Under the pieces are notes generated by a model, which had not been told where the DNA came from, ran no database searches, and saw only the letters and a program-made list of their open reading frames with translations. From the NCBI GenBank assembly GCA_015680685.1, contig MNCI01025000.1:35756-73358 (forward strand): a stretch of 37,603 bases of DNA, read 5' to 3'. The stretch is from Gnetum montanum. Taxonomy: Eukaryota; Streptophyta; Gnetopsida; Gnetales; Gnetaceae. Every line of letters starts with the position of its first letter. Positions within the stretch are counted from its first letter, which is position 1. The position numbers were made by a program, and so were the translations under genes. Of this stretch, positions 1 to 9,539 are shown in pieces.

Positions 1-39
1 GGGGGGGTCCATTTGTTTCTTACTTTGAAAACGACAGAG

Positions 40-244
40 CGTAAACTGTTAAAGCATAAGCGTAAACTATCGCGCCTAGCGTAAGCGTAAACTTGCTTGT
101 GAGCGTAGACGCCGAAGACTAACCCTAGCGTAGACGCCGAACACTAAACCCCAGCGTAGATGCGGAGTGTAGAATTTCAGATGCCAGCGTAGACAGTTGT
201 TTTCTTCAGCGTAAACTCGTACAGTCAGCGTAACGGCGGTCGAG
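40..244. repeat. AGCGTAAAC / AGCGTAGACGCCGA unit repeats upstream of the antisense gene
   Basis: Short units built on AGCGTAAAC and AGCGTAGACGCC recur about every 15-30 bp, with irregular spacers. No TATA box is obvious before the ATG at 245. The window opens with a run of seven G. The units are the same type as those in intron 1 and in the right-hand noncoding part of the element. Confidence 0.7.
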
Positions 245-375
245 ATGGGCAAGGGAAAAGAAGTGGAGGGCCAGGGGAGGAAGGGTCCCGACTTGACCTT
301 CGCAGAGGAGACTGGAGCTATGCTGCAGGGCCTGCCTAGGCCAAGGATCCTGTCATGGCCTGTGACATCCCACAG

Positions 376-1146
376 GTAGGCTCTGATCCCTGCGTCTGTT
401 ATTATTTCTTTGCTTCCCCTTTTTTTTGTAGCGTAGACAGTCCTGACGTATACGCCGAGCGTAGGGGGTTTTAAGCGTATGGGGTTTTTTGGCGTATACG
501 CTGAGCATCACTTTGTAAAGTTGGGTTAGCGTAAATTGCCAGGGCGTAATCGGTTTTGTCAGCGTAAGCATGTTTCCCGTACTATTATGTCAGCGTAAGC
601 CACGGCGTCATGAGTTCTCTATGCGCAAAGTTTTGTCAGCATGATTTGTTCGTTCTATTAGCGTAAATTCTGTTTACTGTGACGGCGTATACGCTGAGGG
701 TTTGTTTAGCGTATACGCTGTGCGTGCGTAGTTGTCTTTCAGGGGAAACTTATTTTTCATCTCTTTGGCGTAAATTGGTTTGTTCAGTGTTGACGTAGAC
801 TGTTTACGTTGAAAGCGAACTTGGGCGCATACGCTGAGGGTTTCTTCAACGTATACGTTGAGAGTAAGGAGTTCGGGCGACGGCGTAAAATAGTTTATTG
901 TCGGCGTATACGCTGAGTTGGGCAGCGTATACGCTCAGTGTACAGCGTATACGCTGAGTTCAAGCAGCGTTTTACGCTAAGTGTAAATAGTTTCGCCGAC
1001 GTATACGCTAGTTTATGCGGCGTATACGATGAGTGTAAACAGTTAGTAAATTTTTGATTTTAAATGTCGATTTATGATGTAAACTTTCACTTTTCGGGCT
1101 GTTTCGAAGCATGGCTAATTTATCGTGGCGTCGCGATTGGTTGCAG
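376..1146. repeat. Intron 1 of the antisense gene, filled with AGCGTA units and GCGTATACGC palindromes
   Basis: The inferred 771-bp intron (CACAG|GTAGG to TTGCAG|GG) holds six exact copies of the self-complementary decamer GCGTATACGC at about 492, 685, 709, 904, 925 and 945, usually followed by TGAG. Near-copies such as ACGTATACGC also occur, along with many AGCGTAAA units. Spacing is irregular, so it is an interspersed cluster and not a clean tandem array. Confidence 0.75.
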
Positions 1147-1936
1147 GGACAGTAAGCGCTTCCTCATTGTTGTTGAACTTGTCGGGGTGTTAACATGGGT
1201 TGGCCCCGTTGAGGCTGGCGAGCTTCCCCCAGATCTAACTATGGATAACAACGGGGTTTGGTTCAGGGAAGGCGCATGTGGATTTTTGGCCTTCTTGTTA
1301 GAGAATTTGGAGGTGGCCATTTGGTCAAACTTTAGCGAAGTGATTGCACGGAGTGTGGTTGATGCAATGCTACCGGGAGCTGCAGAGGGTGTCATGGTCT
1401 TCATAGAAGACATTGACGAGGGGCCACTCGTTAATGAGGATGGTACTACCCGCGGACCCAGGTCAACACGCCCATTAACGCACGTGTGGGCACTATTGCC
1501 GCGAGGGTTGGACTACCTCAACAATACTTTGTTCATAACTGCCCGTGCACATACATTGTTCCAGAATCCTCCCGGCACGGTGTACTGAGTGGCCAGGTAG
1601 GACTATTTAAGTTTATTGTTTTCCTTTCACTTTTTGGTGTTTGTTTCTTGTTTTGACATATATTTATTTACAAGCCGAAGACCAACTCGGACGGGACACT
1701 CATTGAGGATGAAGGGCTAGCTCTTGCTCGCACTACTCTGGCGGCATTCATGATGGGCCCCACCCTTCGTGGAACCGTACTGGGTCAAACGAAGGGTTCA
1801 ATCGTCCATTTTCATAATCAGTTTTCCAGAGCATTCGCGATGTGCAAAGCTCGTGCGTGGCTTCATGAAGACTGGTCGGATAACGGGCTAGTTTTCCCTC
1901 GTGACTTTGGCAGCACATCTAAATCTGCCACTAACG
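1147..1936 (+). other. FCP1/NIF (HAD)-like domain, exons 2-3 of the antisense gene, catalytic residues replaced
   Basis: The encoded sequence follows the outline of plant FCP1/NIF-type HAD phosphatases. It starts with a hydrophobic strand, KRFLIVVELVGVL, where active family members have the D-x-D-type catalytic motif. It continues with FLAFLLENLEVAIWS, matching the family's FL-F-FE-F-V-(I/V)WSS block. A RPLTHVW segment stands at the usual KPL position, and NNTLFITARAHTLFQNPP stands where the family has NTLL-DDS-x-x-x-NP. Exon 3 (DGTLIEDEGLALARTTLAAF) is placed where the family has its conserved C-terminal LGPGGDLRVYLEGLA-like block. The nucleophile Asp is Glu, the second Asp is Val, the Lys is Arg and the terminal DD is absent, so phosphatase activity is not expected. 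The similarity is judged by eye from remembered family patterns. It could be convergent, and a profile search is the decisive test. Confidence 0.5.
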
Positions 1937-2025
1937 GTAAATGATAACATTTCCTAGATATGTTAGTGGGTTTGTCCAACTGTTTGGAGTTACGCTGATA
2001 TGATCATTTTAAATTACTTTTACAG

Positions 2026-3066
2026 TTGATGTCCCTCCTAGTGGGGATCCCGTGACAACAGGAAGAACCGAGACTACTTTGTCGATGAAGTTCGGGGAGG
2101 TGACTAAGGCGCAGAAGTGGTTGCGTAGGCAAGCTCCACCATCTATCACTCGTTGCCTGGATGATGCCGGCCTCATGCAGCTCTTTATGATGCCGAGTCC
2201 TGACGTATCCATCAGGGAGATGATTGGGATCGTGGACTCTTTTAATGAGTCTGTCTCACACTACAGCACCTAGATTAAGGGTGTCAAGGTAGTTTTTCAT
2301 CTGTCGCCCGTGTTCTTTTCCAACTTATTTGGCATTCCGGCAAATGGTTTAAATGTAGTATTAGACAGAGCTCATAAAGAGCTCCAGACAATTCATGAGT
2401 TGGAAGATTGGTTAGGCGTGGCCAAGGGTGCCAAGGGATTCCCGATGTAGGGGAAAGCAAAAGTTGCGGAAGTGAATGAATTGTATCCCCTATTTAGGGC
2501 ATGGGTATTTCCTAAAACCCTTTCCTAGGTGAGGAGTCTTGGGGTTGAGGCTGTTTGTGTCATGCGAACTGTTTTGGAGACGGGTGTGCGATATAAGTGG
2601 GCCCAATTTTTGTTGTCGAGCATGCACAAGGAGATAGTGCGGATGCGTTCGAACACCAAGGCGCAATCCTACTTCACCTTTGTGTTCTTCGTTGGTTATC
2701 TTCATCATTTTGCCGAGTTCCTAGTAGTTCGTGCAAACAACAAGTTTGTTCTGCGGGATTGGGGTCAATTATCCTGCCCGTGGGTCAATCACTTGTTTGA
2801 GACAGCTAAATCCCAAGATGCGCCTGAAGGCATTAATGAATTCGTTTCTGTTACTACGGGGGGATCATCTGGCGCTTCAATCCACACACGTGATAGTTTG
2901 GGGTTGGAGCCAGAAGACGTACCCTTTACTGCTAGAAGGGCAGAACGGGCTATCAAGGAGACCGTTGGCCAAGCCAAGTTAAAGCTAAAAAGGCCTGAAT
3001 GCGCAACTGAGGAAGTCTTAGATGTAAACCGGCCACGCGTGAAGCGCATACGCTTCAAGATGTCTG
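2026..3066 (+). other. Exon 4 of the antisense gene: region resembling plant retroelement accessory ORFs
   Basis: This is the longest exon, 1,041 nt in one frame with TAG codons at 2271, 2448 and 2526. It contains KWLRRQAPPSITRCL, then hydrophobic blocks around FHLSPVFFSNLFGIPANG and a helix-rich segment around YKWAQFLLSSMHKEIVRM. It ends in a Lys/Arg-rich stretch (RPRVKRIRFK) that could act as a nuclear-localisation patch. The F-G-I-P-A-x-G block and the later short helices resemble the plant transposon-protein type domains often carried as extra ORFs by Tat-lineage elements. I cannot confirm the family by eye. The exon ends at TCTG|GTAAGC, a good plant donor, and the next exon restores the frame. 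Confidence 0.45.
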
Positions 3067-3751
3067 GTAAGCGAAGCTCACCCGCTTATCGTTTTGTCGC
3101 TTTCGTTTTGTTTATACCTTTTACTTCAATCGCTTACGTGTTATTGACATTTTTGGCTTGATTCTTAAGAAAGTGAGGAAGCAGGCTTTAGAGACTATCA
3201 CCGAGGAGGAGGAGACCAACACAGAGAAGAATAACGAGGAGGAAAACCTGGAGAAGAGCCAAGGCAGAGGAACGGAGGAGTTAAAGGAAAATACCACTGA
3301 AACCGAACCATTGGATGATCAGGATGGTATCAACTAGATGTTCAACAGCTTCCTCAAGGGAGATCTAGATTTGGGCGACCCCCCAGAGGGTGACAAGGAT
3401 CATGGTACATTTTCTTTTTGTTTCAACTTGTGCTGTTAGCTGTCATTTCTATTGCATTTTATTTTCATATTTTCGTTTTTCAGACGAAGGCAGCGAGACC
3501 AGAACGGTGCGCGTAGATGTACCCATGAAGACGATTCCCCCTAAGAGGACCGCTGAGGTTAGTTCCCGTACCCGTGAACCATTTACTTGGTCGGAGATGC
3601 CAAGTAAAATGGATTTTGTGGCTGAAATCGCGGAGGAAGTTGTTGAACGGATCCAGGAGGCCCACCCTAATCTAGGTATAAATCATTTAGAGGTTTGGAG
3701 TTTCACATCTTGTTTATATTATTTTAACACTTGTATTTTTCGCGTGGGTAG

Positions 3752-4536
3752 GTGCTCAATTGAGATGGGATCCCTCTGAAAGCATTAGCATAGAAAGTCT
3801 AACCACACTTTCCCCAAAAGTGGAACAGGTGCCAAGGCCTGTTTACGAGGGAGTTGCAGAAGGCTTAGTGCACAATGCTAAGTCATTATGGACCTGTAGG
3901 CGTTCCATCGAGCAGTTGTGGCTGTAGATACAGGCAAAAGAAAAGGCCATGTCTGAGTTGTCAGTGGAATGTGACGATCTAAAGGCTCGGTATGAGTTTG
4001 CCGTTGCTAAACTAAGCGGAGATCGCTCTTGGCGAACGTCCGAGGTTATGTACACCAGGTATTAGAACCTACTGAATCGTCATGCATCGCTGACTCGGAG
4101 AATGGCAGAGCACAAAGCCCAAATTGATCTCCTGAACCTTAAATGTCAAGATTGGAAAGCTTTTGCTTCCAAGGTTTGTAAGTGGGGTTAGGATGAGAAA
4201 AATCACAAACATTACTACAAGAAGTCATTAAAAGAGGTGTCTGTTGAAAAACGCCAACTAGAGATGTTTGTCGAAGGTTTAGGTTTGCGTTCTGCGTTCG
4301 ATACTTTTGCTCAAAATACAACTGTGGAAATGGAGTCGCCTACAAGGGTGATCACAACTGCTTCTGGGGAAACATCGGTGGGCGAGTTCCCTCTGAAACG
4401 TCCTACCTGGTCAGCTGTCGATAAAGGCAAGACTTTGGCAGACGTCGACTTAGGCCTTGATGGGACAGATTGGGCCAACGTTTCAGAAGAGGAAATCCTT
4501 CGTCGGCTGGAATTCAGCTTAGGGGGATCTCCTATG
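3752..4536 (+). other. Exon 7 of the antisense gene: charged, coiled-coil-like segment
   Basis: The 785-nt exon stays in one frame with TAG codons at 3925, 4063 and 4189. The translation is rich in Glu, Lys, Arg and Leu with heptad-like spacing (around KEKAMSELSVECDDLKARY and RRMAEHKAQIDLLNLKCQDW), which suggests coiled coil and possible oligomerisation. It closes with an acidic part (DVDLGLDGTDWANVSEEEIL). The donor at 4537 (CCTATG|GTAATC) joins in phase 0 to the last exon at 4636, which follows a T-rich tract ending in TTTTTAG. No enzymatic motif is seen. The architecture parallels the accessory ORF at 17,527-20,370, which also ends in a long coiled coil, although the sequences are not obviously alike. 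Confidence 0.5.
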
Positions 4537-4737
4537 GTAATCGTTTTGTTCTTATGAAGTTAATTTATTGAATAACGTTTAAAATTTTGACATTCGCTTA
4601 TTCTTACGTTGGTTGTTTCTTTTTGGCATTTTTAGGATGAAGGTGGCGATGATGCCCAAGAGGCTAGCCCCAGTGGAGCAGGGGCCCCTGACGCTGGTGG
4701 ATCCAAAGGGGACGACCCTCCCGTCCCGGATGTTTAG

Positions 4738-5327
4738 AGTTTTAATTGTTAAGTTTTTGTTGTTTTGTTTTAATTGCATGTAAGAAAATACTTTGTTGAT
4801 TTTGAATTTAATTGTGAACAGGACACGGCGATATAAAATGTTTTGGCTTGTTTTTGAGTTTGATTGCACACATGACATGAAAATGTAAAATATCTTTGGG
4901 TTTACTTTTATGTTTTTAAGCGTAATGTACTGGAGTGATTATAAGTGATATGTGAAAAGGAAAACAAAGTACGCGCTATCTTAAAGCCATTTCGGGCCAG
5001 GTTCGCACTAGTTTAAGGCCATTTCGGGCCCCGTTGCATAGTTTAAGGCCATTTCGGGCCCCGTTGTGAACAAGTAATATTTTGGATAGAGCAGGGAAGT
5101 TTCTTGGTTGACCGATCATCTCTGATCGTGGCTAGTTTTATGTCGTTGCAGACATGATAGTTTAACGTCATTCCGGACTTGGTGTGTAGCTTAGCGTTTT
5201 TTGATTTGTCATAGTTTAGCGTCATTTTGGACGGGTTATAGTTTAACGTCATTTCGGACTACGTGTAGTTTAACGTCATTTCGGACATCATGTAGTTTAA
5301 CGTCGTTTTGGACGAAGTGCGATGATC
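4738..5327. repeat. Convergent 3' region with two related tandem repeat families
   Basis: This lies between the stop of the plus-strand gene and the stop of the minus-strand gag-protease frame. It is T-rich up to about 4,980. Then come three copies of GTTTAAGGCCATTTCGGGCC (4,982-5,064) and, from 5,158 to 5,312, about six copies of a related unit, TAGTTTAACGTCATTTCGGAC, at spacings of roughly 22-30 bp. The shared core is GTTTAA-x-G-x-CATTTCGG. It may serve as the 3' end for both transcripts. No coding sequence is recognised. Confidence 0.7.
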
Positions 5328-5714
5328 TTATTTTAATTGTTTTTTGATTCTTTTTATTTTTATGTCCTGCGATGTATTAACTGGTATGATTTTGTATTCG
5401 GCGTCCCCTTCGCTGATCACGTTGAATGGTAATTCGGCCCAAGGGACGTCTGATGGAATGGCTTCTGTGTCAGTATTCTTAGGTGTTTCAGTGTCTATCA
5501 TGGTTTCTATATTTGTTTCTACATGAGAAGGTGTGTGTGCAGTGTCAGGCGTAGGTGTTTCAGTTTTAGGAGGTTTTTGTCCCGTGTTCAAAGGCTTACT
5601 GCCTACCGGTGGTCGCGGATTCTTGTCGTTTTGGCTGGGCTTTTCGAGCTCAACCTCCAAGCCCTGGTCCATGTCCATGTGTGACAAAATGATAGGAGTA
5701 GCTGCTTCCCCGTG

Positions 5715-6062
5715 TATGATGATTTCACCACCTTCATAAGGCAGGTGAATTTCTTGGTGTATAGGGGAGGAGACAGCTCTCATTTGGGCCAACCAGGGTC
5801 TTCCTAATATTAGGTTGAATCCTGGCATTTCATCAACCACTAGGAAGTTGGCAGATGTAGGGAACTGGTCTCCTGCTATGAAACCCAAGGTTATTGTGCC
5901 TTTTACCATTACGCGTGACCCGCTGAATGACTTTAAACATGTAGTTGCGGTTGGTTTAACTAACTCAGTAAGCCCCAATTGTTCAACGATAGGGTATGGT
6001 ACAACATTTGTTACGGCTCAATCGTCTACGTGGATCCTATGTATCTTAAACTGATCTATTCG
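5715..6062 (-). other. Retropepsin-like aspartic protease domain
   Basis: The active-site loop is HVDD followed by a TGA (6018-6020) and then AVTNVVPYP, where the family has DDG(A/S). The domain continues with the hydrophobic NFLVVDEMPGFNLILGRPWL and then SPIHQ and GGEIIIHGEA, as in Tat-lineage plant proteases. The stop falls exactly in the catalytic triplet. Downstream comes only an acidic Pro/Thr-rich tail ending in KIKRIKKQLK. Confidence 0.8.
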
Positions 6063-6669
6063 TATCGTTATGAACATGGGGGGGGGGGTTGTTATCTCCC
6101 CTATTTTCTTGTCCACCTTAATGTTGTCGTCATGAAAGCTTACGGGTTTAGGGGTAGTCCCATGAGGCGAGTACATCACTGCATGAATGGAGGGTTCATT
6201 TGGGGGCAAGTCCTCGCTTATTGGGATTGACGTTAACATGCGTACCAAAGCTTCCCTATGTGTTTGGGATGTTAGGACCAAGTCGTACAAGCTTACTGAG
6301 GTGTTCTTTTGTTTCAGTGCTTGGGTAACTTGTGTCAAGGCCGTTGCGAAATCTCTGCTGTTGGGGACATTTTTATCAGCGGTGACTGGGTCCATTGGAC
6401 CCAACAGTTTTATTTCACGTTTTGTTGATTTGTCGTTCTCGGTTGGAATTGTCGTTTTAGGTGATTCATGTTTTTGAGATGACTCGCCTTCGCTGCCTGT
6501 GTTCGGTTGGTTATTAGGTGACGACATGGGCATGGAGTTAAGTGAAGTGGGCTTAGGTGGCTCCATAGCTAGCCGTTGGCGTTCCTTTTCCACACGTTCA
6601 CGTGTAAGTCTATCTGCTAGGCGTTCCCGTGTGTGGCGTGGAGGTGGAGCTGGCCTTAGAGCCTGGGGT

Positions 6670-7106
6670 TGCCCTGGGACCCTTACCACATATGGAGCTA
6701 GGCGGGGTTGTGGTTGGACAGTGTCGAATGTTTGAGCCAAAGGCTGGCCAGGGACCCTAATGACGTAGGGGCTAGGTTTGCCTTGCGCTCGTGAGGTGGA
6801 GGTTTGAGAATCGTTAGGACTTCCGGGTGTCCTAACAACGTACGGGGTTGGTTTTGGTGGAGGTTGGACCTCCGCTGTTACGACGGCGGGTGGTACTCAG
6901 ACTACGAAAGGGGTAGGCCGAGCAGAAGGGGTTGGTACACTTGAAGGAATGACGGGAGGGACACGCACCATGTATGATTTTTGACGCATCATGGTGTTGG
7001 ACGTGGGTACGCCCGAGGGGACTCGGACGATGTACGGCTGCTGCGGGGCACGTGGTGGTTGAAGTGCGGGTGTGGGCACAGTGGGAGGAATCTGAACTAC
7101 GAACGG
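6670..7106 (-). repeat. Seven degenerate PYVVRVP peptide repeats between gag and protease
   Basis: The protein repeats PFVVQIP, PYIVRVP, SYMVRVP, PFVV-VP (broken by the TGA at 6897), PYVVRTP, PYVIRVP and PYVVRVP, separated by Pro/Thr/Gln-rich spacers of about 13-30 residues. The repetition is also visible in the DNA (for example ACCATGTA, ACGATGTA and ACGTA cores on the plus strand). It looks like an expanded flexible linker, possibly with repeated protease sites or binding motifs. Confidence 0.75.
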
Positions 7107-7331
7107 CCTATTAGGTGTTTCTTGTTTATACTCGGGGTAGACGGTGTTGATGCGGGGTGTCTCGAAATCACCATCAAAGTAGATTGTATTGATGACGTAC
7201 GACGCCTCTTTAGTGTTCAGGGGGTCTTTATAGACCCCCATAGCTTGATTCTGCGGTTGGATCGGGTTGGCCTGATCGAAGGTGATTTGGCCGTCGTCGA
7301 TCATCCGCTGTAAATCCTGCTTCAAGGTGAA

Positions 7332-7373
7332 ACAGTAATCCGTACTGTGCCCGTTTCGTTGATGGTAATTGCA
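7332..7373 (-). other. Knuckle-like CxxHx4HxxxxC motif
   Basis: CNYHQRNGHSTDYC is followed by FTLKQDLQRMIDDG. Plant Tat-type gag proteins carry a similar C-x2-H-x4-H-x4-C motif followed by L-x-x-x-I-x-x-L-I-x-x-G. It probably binds the genomic RNA. Confidence 0.7.
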
Positions 7374-7739
7374 AAAGCGATCCATTCTGAAGCCTTTGGG
7401 TACGGGAGGCTCATCCGGTGTTGCTAAGCTTGGGTTCTGAACGAGTTGACAGAACCGATCATGTCTTTGGATGACTGCAGGGGATAACTGCTTATGCTTC
7501 ATTAAACTAGCCTTCAGGAGTTGATTGAAGAGCTGGGATGGCTTCATTGGCAGAGGCGTGTATTAAGAGGGTTCTTTCCTCTCGAAATTTCGCGTACGAT
7601 TTTTTGGGTTCTGCTGTGATGATGATTCTTGCACGGTTGTGGGAGTTGGTTTGTTGTAGTTAGTAGGAGCTACTGGCAGTTTGTTTTGTTGTTGTGTCCC
7701 CGCTATCGCCGTTATCGTGGCCTTAGCCTTTTCTTTATC

Positions 7740-8240
7740 TTTTTTAGCGTGTTGATTCTTAAAGGCTAGGTATGCAGGGTCATGGCTATTTTGGGCCGCC
7801 TCTTCTATGTTTTTAATTTGTTCAAATGCTTGGTTAAGATTACGCGCATTAAGGTAGTATAGCTTGGATTTAAAGAAATCGTTAACAGCCCCTTTTAGAA
7901 TAGTAAGTAGGTAGGTCTGGGAGATTGGCTCATGTAGTTTGTTGAGGGCAGTGCTCCACCTCTGAATGAATTTCTACACAGGTTCAAGTGGTGCTTGCTT
8001 GACCTGTATGAGGCTGTCCAATGTGGCCTCGGGTTTCAAGTTGTACTTGAACTTGGTCAAAAACTGGTGTAATAAGTCCTCCAAGGAGAAGATGGAATTC
8101 CTTGGCAGGGCCCGGTACCAGTCGAGGGCTCTCCCTGCGAGGGACATGGGGAACACTCGAAGAATGGCATGGGGCCATGCCTGTAGCAACGCGCATTCTA
8201 ATCTAAATGTTATGAGGTAGGCATTGGGGTCTGTCTCCCC
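7740..8240 (-). other. Retrotransposon gag core domain
   Basis: The segment shows the retrotransposon-gag pattern: GETDPNAYLITF, then FPMSLAGRALDWYRALP, then IFSLEDLLHQFLTKF. This matches the usual G-x-x-DP, FP-SL-G-A-WY-L and I-S-F-x-L-x-F order of plant gypsy capsid proteins. A TAG at 7974 breaks it after QAPLEPV. The frame goes on with helices around FIQRWSTALNKL and QTYLLTILKG, typical of the end of the domain. Confidence 0.88.
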
Positions 8241-9539
8241 GTTATACTTGGTTAGCGTTGGTAAGGAGACGCTTTTGGGTAAGGTTAAGGGTGGGACAGA
8301 AGTGCTGATGGAGTCATCGTGGTAGAAGTCCACTACCTTCAGCTCCTCGTCGACGGCCGTTTTGAGGTACTTTACCTCATCAGTCAATTCTTGCATCAGT
8401 TTTTTGGCGTCCGTCCAATCTTGGGCACTCGGTGTCATGGCGGTTTGAGGTTGCGGTATATTATATAGGTTAGACTGTTGGGTCGTGGGTTGAAAGGCCG
8501 AAAGCTGGGCGATCGGCGGTTGTGTTTGTGGAAAGTTTACAGTGGGCGGCACTAAGGACGACACGTTATAAGGGAAAGGTTGTTGTTGCTGCGGTTGGGG
8601 CTGTACCTGAGGAATATTGGTTGGTGGAATCGTGTGGGATGGCACATGGGGGTGAGAAGGTTTGTATGACGGCATACCCATCGCTGTCCATTGCCCGGCC
8701 ACGTTGTGCGAAGGGACTCCTTGTTGGGTTACGGCAGTCGAGGGGGCTGCGTGCGCTTGAATGCGCGGGATGTAATGGGCGGATGTGGATGTCGGTATCA
8801 CGTGTGGCATCCCTATCACTCGGGGTGGGAATGTCACTCCCACGCTATCGTGAGGGGGCGGTGCTTGTGAGGATGGACTTGCAGCTGCGGTTGGGATGAT
8901 CGCGAGAGGGAGTGTGTTAGGTTGGGAGTCACGTGGAGGAGGAGTATGCACTAGCGCTAATGTTTCCAGTGGTGGTGCCTGAGCCTAGGTGAACCTAAGA
9001 TGCTGAAGGGGCATGATTTCCCCTGTGTCTGGATGAAAAATGGGGTTAACGTGTGCTTGAGGGCTGAGAGTGTGGTAGGAGTCCTCATGTTCTGATTGAG
9101 TAGTGAAGTCGTCCTCTTCTTCTAGTTGGGTCTCTAGCGCATGTTGATCCAACGTGCGACTCCTTTGCAGGAGGAGCTGTGTGATGAGCTCCGAGTACTG
9201 CTCTGGAATGGGGATTACATCATACGGGGAAGGGGTGAACTCATGTCCTCCCCTGTAAAATAATTCGAACTGCCTCTTCACTTTCATTTCGGCTCGGTCT
9301 ACAGCCAGGCCAGCTTGTATCTTAATACATATAAAATTATACTGGTCCTGGGTTATGATGTTGGAGGCTGGATCTCTTCCTTGCAACCTCAAGGACCGGC
9401 AGGGCCCCATTGTGGGTTGTACTCCCGGGTGTTGTGCAATGGGCTGTTGGACAGCCATGGTGTCTATGATGTTAGTGATTTGAGTGGTGGCAGTGGTGGT
9501 GTTTGCGGGGTTCATGATGATTGGTTTAGGATATGACAC

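Larger units (their letters stand above)
245..4737 (+). pseudogene. Eight-exon antisense accessory gene of the retroelement (broken by seven TAG codons)
   Basis: Inferred exons are 245-375, 1147-1579, 1675-1936, 2026-3066, 3174-3404, 3484-3675, 3752-4536 and 4636-4737. Every intron begins GT and ends AG, and every junction keeps the frame. The total is 3,177 nt, or 1,058 codons plus a final TAG. The start chosen is the ATG at 245, which opens a short basic exon whose last codon is completed by the G at 1147. Premature TAG codons lie at 2271, 2448, 2526, 3335, 3925, 4063 and 4189, with no frameshift. The order is a basic N-terminus, an FCP1/NIF-like region, a central region like accessory ORFs of plant retroelements, an acidic/basic linker, a coiled-coil-like segment and an acidic Gly/Pro/Asp-rich tail. 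Function is unknown. The first junction (intron of 771 bp) and the donor at 1580 are the least certain. The gene converges with gag-protease. Confidence 0.72.
5328..9539 (-). pseudogene. gag-pro: gag-protease polyprotein of a Tat-like gypsy element, five in-frame stops
   Basis: One reading frame of 1,404 codons runs from the ATG at 9539 to the stop at 5328, with no frameshift. It is interrupted by TAG at 8985, TAG at 7974, TAA at 7563, TGA at 6897 and TGA at 6018. The order is an N-terminal region with RSLRLQGRDP, a Pro/Gln-rich stretch, the capsid-like gag core (about residues 434-600), a knuckle-like CNYHQRNGHSTDYC (723-736), a Pro-rich repeat linker (812-956) and a retropepsin-like domain (about 1160-1275). 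Gag would form the particle and the protease would process it. The frame stops soon after the protease, with no RT following, which is unlike an autonomous element. It is intact in frame but dead through point changes, so it is fairly young or was long under selection. Confidence 0.85.

Noticed and set aside
1064-1146. ATG at 1064 as the start of the plus-strand gene
   Set aside because: The frame is open from there, but a strong acceptor (TTGCAG|GG at 1146) joins in phase with exon 1 ending at 375, and the residues before it do not fit the domain. Kept only as an alternative.
376-1146. CRISPR-like array of short repeats
   Set aside because: Units are degenerate, spacing is irregular, spacers are not unique sequences of constant length, and the context is eukaryotic.
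1120-1413. Minus-strand open frame of 97 codons
   Set aside because: It is antisense to exon 2 of the plus-strand gene, has no motif, and is explained by the codon composition of the exon.
1586-1598. Donor CCAG|GTAGGA at 1597 for intron 2
   Set aside because: It would include a TGA and leave phase 2, which does not match exon 3. The donor at 1580 gives phase 0 on both sides.
8522-8899. Plus-strand open frame of 125 codons
   Set aside because: It lies opposite the gag reading frame and has no motif or codon support.
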